NCBI RefSeq assembly: GCF_047663525.1
Contig: NC_092588.1
Location: forward strand, 106,101,001 to 106,165,000
DNA length: 64,000 bases
From: Anas platyrhynchos
Lineage: Eukaryota; Chordata; Aves; Anseriformes; Anatidae
Direction: 5' to 3'
Position numbers and translations under genes: made by a program. The first letter of the stretch is position 1, and each line of letters begins with the position of its first letter. The notes below the pieces were generated by a model. The model worked only from the letters and a program-made list of their open reading frames with translations. It was not told the DNA's origin and ran no database searches. Positions 47,301 through 59,300 of this stretch are shown here, piece by piece.

Positions 47301-50300
47301 AGCAGGGTGTTTGGGCTATGGATGATCTGAAGAGTTCCTTTCCAACCTCAGCCATTCAGTGATTCCATGATAGTGGTGCTTTTGTGTGTCATTCTTTCTC
47401 TAATTTCTGGAAGGAGTTGTGGGAAGGGAACATATCTTTTAATAGATGAGCTGTCACAGTTGGAATAAATAGTAAGTTTCGGACAGGCGGTTTGTTTTGC
47501 ATGAAAATGGGTCCCACTGCTTGGTTCTTTAAGCTTGAAACAATATCATTCCTGTTGAGAAAGAAATCCAGTCTTTTGCAAATCTGCGTTGTCTGTGAAA
47601 ATTATAGCATGATGTAGTTGAATACAGTTATATAAAATGCCCAGAGAAGACAGAAAAGATTGAGGTTGTTCTGTGAGGAAGATGTTGTATGCTCCCAAAG
47701 CTATCAAAAAGCTTTGGATTTCCATAATGTACCATTCTTTTTTTGCTTTTTTTTTTTTTTCCCGGTACAGTATAAAACAGGTACTATAAGATCTGCAGTG
47801 TGTCTTCCCTGTTGTGTGTGCTTTTGTGTTCAGCTGATTGGACTATTTTGTATCTGGATATATCTGGTGTTGTCTACAAATAGACTGATGTGTACACACT
47901 GTATGCTGTCACTTATCTTCAGAAATAACCTTTCAGAACTTGAATTGCTTTGAGTCACAGAATCATAAAATGGTTTGGGTCAGAAGAGACCTTAAAGATC
48001 ATCTGGTTCTAACCCTCCCCAATGTGGATAGGGACACCTTCCACCATACCAGGTTGGTCAAAGTCCCGTCCAGCCTGGCCTTAAATGCTTCCAGGGGTGG
48101 TGCATCAACAGGTCCTCTGTGCAACCTGTTCCAGTGCCTCACCACCCTCTGAGTAAATAATTGCTTCCTAAAATCTAATCAAAATCTGCCCTGTTCTAGT
48201 TTAAAACCATTACTCTTTGTCCTATAACTACACTCCCTGTCAAAGAGTCCCTCCCTGGCTTTCCTGTAGGCCCCCTTTAAGTACTGGAAGACTGCTGTAA
48301 GGTCTCCTTGGAGCCATCTCTTCACCAGGCTGAACAACCCCAGTGCCTTCAGCCTGTCTCTATAGTGAAGGTGCTCCAGCCCTCTGATCGTCTTTGCAGC
48401 CCTCCTCTGGACTTGCTCTGATAGGTCCACGTCTTTCTTGTGCTGGGGACCCCAGAGCTGAATGCAGGCTCACAAGAACAGAGTAGAAAAGGAGAATCAC
48501 CTCTCTTGTCCTGCTGGCCACGCTTCTTTTGATGAAGCCCAGGATACGGTTGGCTTTCTGGGCTGCAGGCACACATTGCTGGCTCGTGTTGAGCTCCTCA
48601 TCACCAACACCCCCCAAGTCCTTCTGAGGTCTGCTCTCAATCTATTCTCCATCCAGCTTGTATTTGTGTTTGGGACTGCTCTAGCCCAGGTGCCGGCCCT
48701 TGCACTTGACCTTGTTGAATTGCAGGAGGTTCACCTGGGCTCACCTGTCAAGCCTGTCTAGGTCCCTCTGGATGGCATCTGTTCTCTGCAGCGTGTTAGG
48801 GGGAACCTGTTGTTTGCCCTACTAGAGTGGGTTTCCTCTTGCATCCAAAATTCACTCATAGAGTGAAGTCTTATTTAATTCAGTGAAAACTTAATGATAC
48901 CCATGTATCAGCTTGAGCTGGGTTCCTCTAAGGAGGGACCCCACTCAAAACTTTCCCTGGCTTCCTATACGTGTACAGTCTTTGTCTCCTGTACAGTCTT
49001 ACATGCCTTTACAATATTTACTATAGTCAAATTAGTTCTCAATGCATATATGTTATGTTCCTTCAGCTTGGTGGTTCTTTGTTGCAGGGCAGGATGGCTT
49101 CTGCTATCTCCCAGGGCAGGCTCTCATCTGGCACCATCCTTAGTCAGCACATCCCCCCCCCTTCCCCATCAGCACCACCCAGGCCCCCACACGATGCCGC
49201 TTGCTGTTCCTCAGTCACCACTGAATACCAGGTTCAGGTGGTACGGAGCAATTACTGTGGCCTAAGGCTTCATGAAATTTACTAACCTGAAAAGGTAGCT
49301 ACCTGAATTTGTTACATACCAGTGGATTATTTCCCTTTAAAGCTTGTTGACCACACCACACAGCTTGGTGTCTTCAGCAAACATGCTGAGGGTGCACTCA
49401 ATCCCTCTGTCCATGTCACTGACAGATGTTAAACAGCACTGGTCCCAGTACGGCCCCTGAGGAACACCACTCGCCACTGATCTCCACTTGGACATTGAGC
49501 TGTTGACCACAACATTTTGAGTTCAACCATCCAGCCAATTCCTTATCAATCAAGTGGTCTCTTTGTCAAATCCATGTTTCCTGAGTCCAGACAGGGATAT
49601 TGAGTGGGACAGCATCAAATATTTGCAAAAGTCCAGCTACATGACATCAGTTCATCAGTTGCTCTTCCCCTATCCACCAATGCTGTAACCCTGTCCCTGA
49701 AGGCCACCAGATTTGTTGGCTGTCACCAATTACCTCCTTATTTCCCATGTGCCTTAGCTTGAATGTTAACCAGCTTTCTTGGGCTCCTCTTCCCTCCAGG
49801 GTGTTGTCCCATGGTACTGCACCAAGCAGATCTGTGAAGAGGCCAAGGTCTGCTCTCCTAAGGTCCAGGGTGGTGAGCTGGCTGTGCTCCCTCCTCGTTG
49901 CCTTCAGGATCCTAAACTGCACCATTTTGGGTGCATCCCCTAACAGAGCTCCATGCACTCCAGCTGCTCATTGACACAGAGGGTGACACCCCTTCCTCAC
50001 GTCCCCTGCCTGTCCTTCCTAAAGAGCCTGTATCCTTCCATTCCAACACCCCAGTTGTGGGAGCTGTTCCACCATACCTCCGTAGTTTCAGTGAGGTCAC
50101 AGCCCTGCAGACGTGTGTACATCTCTAACTCCTCTTATTCCCCATGCTACTGCATTATCATAGAGGCATTTACGTTGGGCCCCTGAATGAAGCTTACTTG
50201 CTGGAGTGGCCGAAATTCCTTTGTGCTGCTCCTCAGGTGCTCTCCTGCTGACCCGTGACCCTTTTCCAGGCTCTGGGTGGGCATCTATCGCTGACACCAG

Positions 50301-53300
50301 CATCGAACTGGGAGGAGCAGGATGGATTGAGGTTCCCCTCCCCCAGTAACTTTAGTTTAAAGCCCTCTTCACCAGCTTGGCAAGCCTGTCACCACAGATG
50401 CTCTTCAAAGATGCTCTGACAGGTGGACCCCATCAGCCCCCAGCAGCCCAGGCTTCTCAAAGCCAGTCCCATGGTCTAAGTAGCCAAAGCCCTGCCTGTG
50501 GCACCAGTCCTGTAAGCATCTCTTGGTTGGCTAGATTGAACTGGCCCTTTCAATCCCCTTCCCTTTGATCAGGAGCATGGATGAAAGGACTTCATTTGTG
50601 TTTCCAACTTCCACTCTCCTGTGTTACTGCCCCCCCTTCCCTCTGTGGGTGTTGGTAAAGGTTTTGCTGCAGGCCTTGGTTTGAAACTGATGACATCTGT
50701 CTGCCCTGAAATGAACTTGGCCTTCTCCTGGGAGCTAGTGTATAAACAAAGCATGTAATAACCAGTGATTGCCTGACTGACTGCTAAATTTTGAGCTGGA
50801 TGCCTCAGGATTATTATTAAAACACCTTCTTTAATGGCTCTTCATTCAATGTAACGTGCTGAGAATATGAACCTTCTTTGATTATTTTATAGAAATACAG
50901 GCTAGAATCTAGCTGTAGATGTTTCCTTTCTCTTGGGAGATTTATGTATTTACATTTAACTGTCAGAGGAAATCTGAGCCATGGTTAGCCACTGTTTATT
51001 GTATTTTTGTATGTGTTCTGCTGTTTCTTGTCTTGGCAGACAGTAATCAATTGAGTTAGTAGAATTTACCATTTCTCTGGATTATTTTTTTTACAATGTA
51101 AAAGCTGGCAGTAAGAATAGGAATCCTATTCATGGATGATTTTTTAAAAAAAAGTCTTAATTATTAATATTACTGAGGTGTTTTATATCTGGTTTATGGT
51201 TTTCCATCTGTTTCTTCAAATTTGCATGTCATTTGGAAGGTGCTTTCAAAAAGCACCCACACAGTGAAGGCGTGTTTGCTAATGTTCAGAGGGAAGGAAG
51301 CTCTTGTGTCTCAGTTTTGGACCTGTTGCCTCTTGTCCTTTCACTGTGCACCACTAAAAAGAGCCTGGCTCTATCCCTGTTATACCCCTCTCCCCTTCAG
51401 GGACTTACATACTTGGATAAGATCCCTCCTGAACCTCCTTATCTCTAGGCTGAACAGTCCCAACTCTCTTAGCCTTCCTTCAGAGGAGAGATGCTCCAGA
51501 CTGTTCATCATTTTCATGGCCCATTGTTGGACTCACTCAGGTATGCTGGTGTATCTCTGTTACTGAGGAGCCCAGAACTGCGTGCAGTACTCCAGGTGTG
51601 GCCTCATCAGTGCTTCGTAGAGAGGAAGGATCACCTCTGTTGACCTGCTGGCAGTATTTTCATTTCATTTTTCATTTCTGTTGCAGCCCAGAATACTGTT
51701 AGCCTTCTCAGCCACAAGGGCACATTGCTGACTCACATACAAATTGGTGTCCACTAGTCCCCCAGGTCCCTTTCTGCAAAGCTTCTTTCTAGGTGGATGA
51801 CCCCAAAATGGGCCTTGGGTGGTTCTTCCCCAGGTGCAGAACTTTGAACTTCCCGTTGTTGAACTTCATGAGGTTCCTGCCAGCCCATTTCTCCAGCTTG
51901 TCAATGTCCCCTGGATGGCAGCATGACCCCCTGGTGAATCAGCCACTCCTACCAGTTTTGTGTCATCTACAAACTTGCTGGGGGTATGCTCTGCCCCATC
52001 ATCCAGGTCATTAATGAAGATGTTAAAAACAGCTGGAGCCAGTAATGGCCCCTGAGGTATACTGCTAGTTACGGTCCTCCAACTAGACTTTGTGACACTG
52101 GTCACCACCCTGTGGGCCTGTCCATTCACCCAGTTTTCAGCCCACTTCACTGTCTGTCCATCTAGCCCAAACATCAACAGCTTGTCTGTAAGGATCTTCT
52201 GGGGGGACAGTGTCAAAGGCCTTACTGCAGTCCAGGTAGACAGTAGTCACTGCTCTCCCCTCATCCATCTGGCCATCAGAGAAGCTTGTCAGGTTGATCA
52301 AGCATGACTTCCTCTTGGTGACTTCATGGTGACCTCATGATTTTCTTGTCCTTCATGTGCCTGGAAATTCCACAATCAGCTGTTCCTTCCCCAGAACTGA
52401 GGTGAGGTTTACTGCCCTGTAGCTCTCTGTGCCTTCCTCCTTAGAGGTAGGAGGGACATTTGCTTTCCTCCAGTATCCAGGAACTTCTGAGTCACCAAGG
52501 ATTTTTGAGTGGCCTCACAGTGATACCAGGTCCCTCAGAGCTTGTGGGTGCATCCCATCAGGAGGGACCACAGAAGCATGTATGTCCAGTTAAGTATGCC
52601 CTGGCCTGATCTCCTTCCCCTAAGGATACATGTTCCTTGCTGCAGTTTTTCCCCTGGTCCCCAGGAGCCTGGATTCCAGAAAGCCAGTCTTTCTAGGAAA
52701 GACCAAGACAAAGAAAGCTTTCAGTACCTCAGCCTTTTCCCTGTTCTGTGTAACGACGTTCCTCTTGTTGTTCAGCAGTGGGCCCACATTTTCCATGGTC
52801 TTCCTTTAGTCACCTCTGTGCTTACAGAAGCCCTTCTTGTCATCTTTGATGTTCCTGACCAAACTCAATTCCATTTGGACTTTAGGTTTCCAAACTTCAT
52901 TCCTGGATGCTCTCATGATTTCTCTGCATTTCTCCCAAGGTTACCTGTCCTTGCTTCCATCCCCTGTACGCTTCCTTTTTGTGAGTTTGGCCACTTCTGC
53001 CCAACCTCGTGCACTTTGGGATGGACCATGCTTGACCATGGAGCTGATCTTTGAGTATTAACCATCTTTCATTTGGTACCTCTTCACTCCAGGGCTTTTT
53101 TTTGTTGAGAATAAGTTTCAGAATTGAGCTAGATGGGGTTTCTAACATGCTCCTCTCTCATCACTTCAGTTGTAGAAATGACAGAAAGAGACGTGTATCG
53201 TGCTTATACATGCATTGCTGCTCCAAGTGTTTTGTTTGTTTGTTTTTTAATCCTAGGCTTTTTTTCTGTTCCTAACTCTAGGCCATCACAGTCTTTGTCT

Positions 53301-56300
53301 AAAGAAGTCAAGATGCTTTATCATTCAATTTGAGTTTCTAGAAACTTATTTTTAGTAATTATGTCTAGCTTGCAATTGATTAAACTTTTAGGCCTTTGCC
53401 TGTATGGTATTTTTTTTAAGATGTGTTTATTTTTTGTCTTTATGTTTTTAGGTGCACTGAATCTCAGTCCTGATGCCCCTGATTCCCTTTCAGGAGAAAG
53501 ACAATCTACAGATGTAAACTGGGTAAATAAAGATAGGAAAGAATCTAGCAGCAATCAGAGTAGAAGTAGTTTACCATTTTCTAGTCTGTCTGAAAGAGCT
53601 ACGGATTATGAAAACTCTTCCACAAAGCATTGTGGTGTTTTTAATCCTGAAAGTCAGTATGGGAATTCTCAAGACTTTCACCAGTATTTTGGTACCAGTA
53701 AAAGTTCAAAAAATCGCTACTTTCAAAGCCAGAGGTGGCACAGATCAAGAAATGATAGCACCTGTGCTAGAAATAAGGTAAGACAAAGTACTACTGATAC
53801 TGCTGCAAGTGCAGGAACTTCAGATGCTGCAATGGTACATGGAAGAAGAGCACCTCCTAGAGGATATAATGACCTTCTCTCTTCAGAGAGTGATAGGGAT
53901 GTACCTAATGCAGATAGCAGAGGAGCAAAGCCAAAGAAAACACACTTGATGCATGCATCTGGAAGAGGTTTCAGGGAGAAGGGAAGGCAAATACATGAGC
54001 GAGAAAAAAGAATTAACTCTAAACAGAAAGCAGAGCTGTTTGAAAATGTTCCATCTTTGGATTTGAGTCAGTCTGACTCTTCAGAGTCATCTGTTGGAAA
54101 GGCATTCTGTGAGGCACCGAATGGTAGTGGGGATGAGCAGAAAGGCTACAATTACGTAAACAAAAGATATCCCCGGAAGCCCGTGTGGAATAAACCCCCA
54201 GCGGAAAAAGAGAGTCAGAGAAGACATGATTCTCATCGTAGTAAAAATACAAAAGTAGGTAAGAAGTCTTCACATGCATATACTCCAAAAGATAAAAATG
54301 AGAGGAAGAAAGAACTCTCTGTTTGCAAAAATGATGAAAACTTGACCAGTGAGAGCAAGCATGAATTGTCTGACTCTGTCAGATGTAATGGAAGAAAGTT
54401 CCTGCTAAAGGGGGATCAGGTATCTTCCCTTCATTTCAGCTGGACCCAGTACTGGAAGAAGCAAAGCGATATACCAAAAAACAAGGAAACTCATACAGGT
54501 AAGCATTCTAGACTGGTGTGTACTATGGTATTAAAGATATGATCTTAAGTAATTTAAACTGCCTTCATACTTGATTAGCTGAAGATGCTTATTATTTCAC
54601 ATTAGGCCAGTATCAGTTTCCAGAGGTAGAACTAAAGGTAAATGTGTGGTTTCTGGTGGGCAGATGCCCCATAAGTTTACTAGAGAGAATGTATTTTTTA
54701 AAAAAAAGTTTGTTGTACTACCAAACTGCAAATGATGGCCTAATCAGGCATTGTGTTAAAACATATGTTGTGGGTGTTTTGAACATTTGGTCTTGAGAGC
54801 GATAATTCAAAAATTGACAAATTGATTTTTGTGGAGGAAGTTGCTTTATGCATTCTGTTCCTAACCGTTTTTTGTTTTTTTTTTTAACAACAGTAGTACC
54901 AAAAGGTAATTAGAAATGGAAAATTTCTAATCTCTAAATCTCTAACCAGTGTACTGGTTTTGTTTGGAAGTTGGGAGTAGAACCATGTGCTTTTGTTGGT
55001 GAAAAGCACACCCTTAAGTTTTCACTGCCTGAGTGAATTTTGTAGCAACTCCTATAGTTAGGGACTTAAAATATGAAACTGAAATCTGAATTTCTTCAAT
55101 GCCACAGTACTGGTTTCTGTTTCTCCAGAAACAGTTTAACCTGGATTTAACCTTATTCTTACATAAGAGATTGGTACACTAATTCTTGTTACCTTGAGTG
55201 TGCTGTTGAATTGTGTGAAGATTTTTCTCTTTCAGAGCTTAGAAAGTAGTAGCATAATCAGGAAGCATAAAGCAGCTCCAGTAAGAAGCTTTGTTCCCTT
55301 GCCGAGATGCTTAGGGATCAAGAGCTTCCTTGATCCATTCTAGCTTTAAAATGCCCAGGAGCCTGAAATTTGATGTTCTACTTGAATCATAAAATTAAAG
55401 ATAGTCAATTTTTCTCCAAATATTGTCCTTAAGTGAAGATCATCATATGCAATAACCAGAAAAAGAGGTAGTGATCTTTCACAGGGAACTTAAGGATCTT
55501 TCCTCCACCACGTTGGCAATGCTTCTTTTTCATGCTTCAGCTGGGACCTGTATTGGAAACACTATCTGCCACTATTTTCATGGAGACTGAATCTTTTTAA
55601 CAGTTAGGGGACAACCATCCTTTCTGAGAGCAATGTATCTTTAGTCTCCTGGAGAAGAGTAAGGAAATAAATTTTTGGCATGGTTGTTTTCTTATCAGCA
55701 GGTAAAATTCATAGGGTACTGGAAGCAGAAATGACTGTTAATTCTGAATCTTGTGGTGCTTGATGCAGGATGGCTAGAAGTGATGCTCAGAAGTGCTTGT
55801 CCCATATTAAGGAGGGCAAATACTGTGAACACTTTGTGCGGCGTCCCACGGGGTCCATCCATCCCCCAGGAGCAAACTGCTCTAGCATGGGTCCCCCACG
55901 GGTGGGCGGCAGCTCCCCCCAGGCCCCCTGCTCCTGTGTGGGCTCCTCTCTGTGGGAGACAGCTCCGGCCCAGAGTCTGCTCTAGTGGGGTCCTCCACAG
56001 GCCACAGCCTCCTTCAGGTCAGCCCCACCTGCTCCACTGTGGTTGTCTCAGTGGGCTGCAGTGTGGAAACCTGCTCTGCCCTGGTACACCATGGGCTCTG
56101 CAGGAGGACAGCCTGATCCAACCACCATGCTCCTCACCACAGGCTGCAGGGGAATTTCTGCTGCAGCACCTGGAGCGCCTCCTCCCTCTCCTTCTTCACT
56201 GACTTTGGTGTCTGCAAGGCTGTTTCTCACTCCTCTCTCTCCCAGCTGGTGTTGAGCAGAATTTTTTTTTCCTTTCTTAAATAATACTCTCACAGAGGTG

Positions 56301-59300
56301 TAAACAGCATTACTTATTGGCACATCTCTGTGCAGCAGCAGGTCCCGTTGGAGCTGGCTGAAATTGGCCCTTATTTAACATAGGGCAGTTTCTGCATTCT
56401 TTTCATAGAGGCCATCCCTGCACCCCCATGGTACCCAAACAGTGCCACGTAATCCCAACACACACTTTCAACTTTCCAGACATCTATAGTCATCCTCTCA
56501 AAGTCATTTGTGGTACAGAACATTTTGAATTAGTAGTCATTTTTCTTTTGTCATTTGCTATGGGTTCTGACTTCCCTTGTAAAAACTATGTGAAAGCTAT
56601 GTAATTAAGAGATTTTAAAATTCCGTGGTCAAATAGTATTTATGAGATGTATTTGATATCTTCGACTTGGTGGGAGAGTTAATCCGGCAGAACTGAAGTT
56701 ATGTGGTGCCTTTGTTATGTTTGTGCATCTAACTCTGTTTTCAGGCTCTGTTTCATCTTTCATTTAGAATTCTTGCTTTATTTTCAAGATCCTTTTTCAA
56801 ATTCTTTCATTTGGCTCAAAAGGACCTATGTTTTGGCTATTGTTTCTCAGTAATTCCACTCCTAAAACAATTTATGAGGGTCTGGTTTATATAATGCAGG
56901 TACAGCACTGGTATTATTTGTTTTGTAGTCTTCCAGAAATAATGATGGGAATGAAATTTAATTTTGAATCAGACTCCTACAGTTGATAAGCTTCAAGGTT
57001 TTTGTTGTAAACTTTATATGATACATATATAAATGATATATATGTAAACTTTTATGATTTCATATAAAATGTAGTGTAAAAACCTCAATCTTGCAGGTGA
57101 AGAACTATTAACTCTTTTGTAAGATCACAATGATTGTTGTTTGTCAACAGAAATTATTGTTGGCACTTTTATGCAAATCTCATACTCCGTTTTCCTGCTC
57201 TGAAACTAGAGAAATGTGTACCAAGTATTTTCCAGGGGCAAGCTAATAATACAATTTTCAGAGCCGCACAGTAAAAAGTTCTGTTAAAATTTACATAAAA
57301 TCTTGGAATTTAATTTATTTTTTATTAACTAGCTGATGTTTTACATGTAAGTAATATATTTTATGTGCAGGGTCCTTGATTGAGCAGCTGACCACAGAGA
57401 AGTACGAGTGTATGGTATGTTGTGAGGTAGTCCGGATAGTAGCCCCTGTGTGGAGCTGCCAAAATTGTTACCATGTGTTCCACCTGAATTGCATTAAGAA
57501 ATGGGCAAGATCACCGGCTTCTCAAGCAGAAGGTAGATATTTTCTCTCATATGTACATTTTCTCTCAAATATATGTAATAGTAAATATTTTTGTTTTCTG
57601 TGTTGGAAAACTACTTCTGAATGGTGTCTAATTTAAGGTAACTAGTAAGCATAAAAATATATGAAGTCAGAAATGTGTTTTTCAGGGTTCTTTGGATACT
57701 TCATATAATCATCTTAACTGTTTCGATCCTTTCCAGTATTGTGGCTAAAACTGATTTCTGTGTTTAGAACGTAAATACAAGATTGTTCAATGAAATCATT
57801 GCATCAAGATGCAAAGCTCTGTCTGCATTTTTACACACCAGGAAATCTCATGTTCTGTCATCTGTGTTTGACTTAGAAGTCCAACAGAAGCACTACTCCA
57901 AGCATTAGTTGTCTGCTTTTAAAAAGGATTGAAAGAAATTGCATTGTTAATGTAATGGCTAAGTATGCTGTACAAAATAATACTATAGGGAATCCCTTAG
58001 GGGTTAGTATACTGGCTTTGGGAGCAGCCACATAAGGTGCTTACAAGTTTACAGCACTCAAATAAATCTTGGTAAGGAAGTGGAAGTTGGTCTTGAGCAT
58101 GAACATGAGCATGTATTCATAAATCATCTGAACTGATTGGTTAAGAGAAACAGCGAGGCCTAATTGGCTTATATTAATATAACCAATTTGTGTCCAATAG
58201 TGCTTTCACAAATGTCATCACAGGACATGGTTTAGTGCTGGTATTCATTTTGTCATGTTGATGATTGATGATCTTGAAGATCTTTTCCAACCTAATTGAT
58301 TATTTGTTCCTAGCCAGATAGGTACGAATGTTGTCTTCCTTACACTGAAGACATTCCATTGCTACCAACCAACACCTTCCTGAAAAAAGAAGCAAGAAAA
58401 CTATTATTTAATAAAATACCAAGTTAAAGAATAGACTCCATATTAATAGCTAGGTGTAGTCACCATTTAAATAAAATATATCATTCTCATATAGAGCACT
58501 AATTTATTCAGGGCGTGAAGTGATATGTAACTGGTCTTCTGCAATACATGTAAACTTACAACATGAGACAACGATGAAAAGAAAGTTTAGGTGTTGCTTA
58601 AGTCTGTGGGTAGTTTTATTTTTCTTGCCCATTTCCCTCATTTTAACGCTTTTTTTCTCAAATCTTCAGATATGCTGAAGACTGTCAATATTCTGTGAAG
58701 TAGATTGTTGTCTTACAACAGGGAACATGACAACAGAAGTCCAACTTAAAAAAAAAATGTTCTTGCTTCTATATAAAGTATGAGTCTGTCAGGTCAGATG
58801 AAGTACCGCTGCTGTGTTTATGTTGATACTGTAAAAACTTAGCTTTTTTTAACCTGCTTTATCACCACTTACTCTCATATTGTTTCCTGTTGTTTTCCTG
58901 TACCTATTCTAGGCTCACCAATTAGCTCCTTTTATTACTTCAACTCACTTTTATCTTTAATTTTTTTATCCACAGATGGTAATAGTGGTTGGAGATGTCC
59001 AGCTTGTCAGAATGCTTCTACACAAGTTCCTAGAACTTACACTTGTTTCTGTGGTGAGTTTCTTGATGGCTTTTGCAAAGAAAAACGGTTCTGTTGTTTT
59101 GATTCTTTTTTTTTTTTTTGAATTCTGTTTTGTTGCACCTTTGCCTATGTCCTTGAAATTTAACCTTGTTTAAAACTATTGATTTTGGAAGGCTGCCGCA
59201 CAGAAAATCACACCCCTGTGTATTGCTTAAAACATCAAAACAAATCATAATTTATATATGTTATCATATAGTTATATAAAAACACTTACTAGAATTGGGC

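Larger units (their letters stand above)
43805..53451 (+). other. NFX1 intron 1
   Basis: 9.6 kb, of which more than half is repeats: a reversed LTR at 45330, three CR1 copies and a nested insertion. No additional NFX1 exon was recognised. Confidence 0.75.

Noticed and set aside
51866..52216. 116-codon minus-strand frame resembling reverse transcriptase
   Set aside because: It is the remnant of the CR1 ORF2 C-terminal region in a truncated copy, not a functional gene.
53361..53451. In-frame extension upstream of NFX1 exon 2, including an ATG
   Set aside because: A pyrimidine-rich acceptor ends at 53451, and the exon 1 to exon 2 phase plus the human-like MAEA start favour splicing there. The extension is hydrophobic and intronic.
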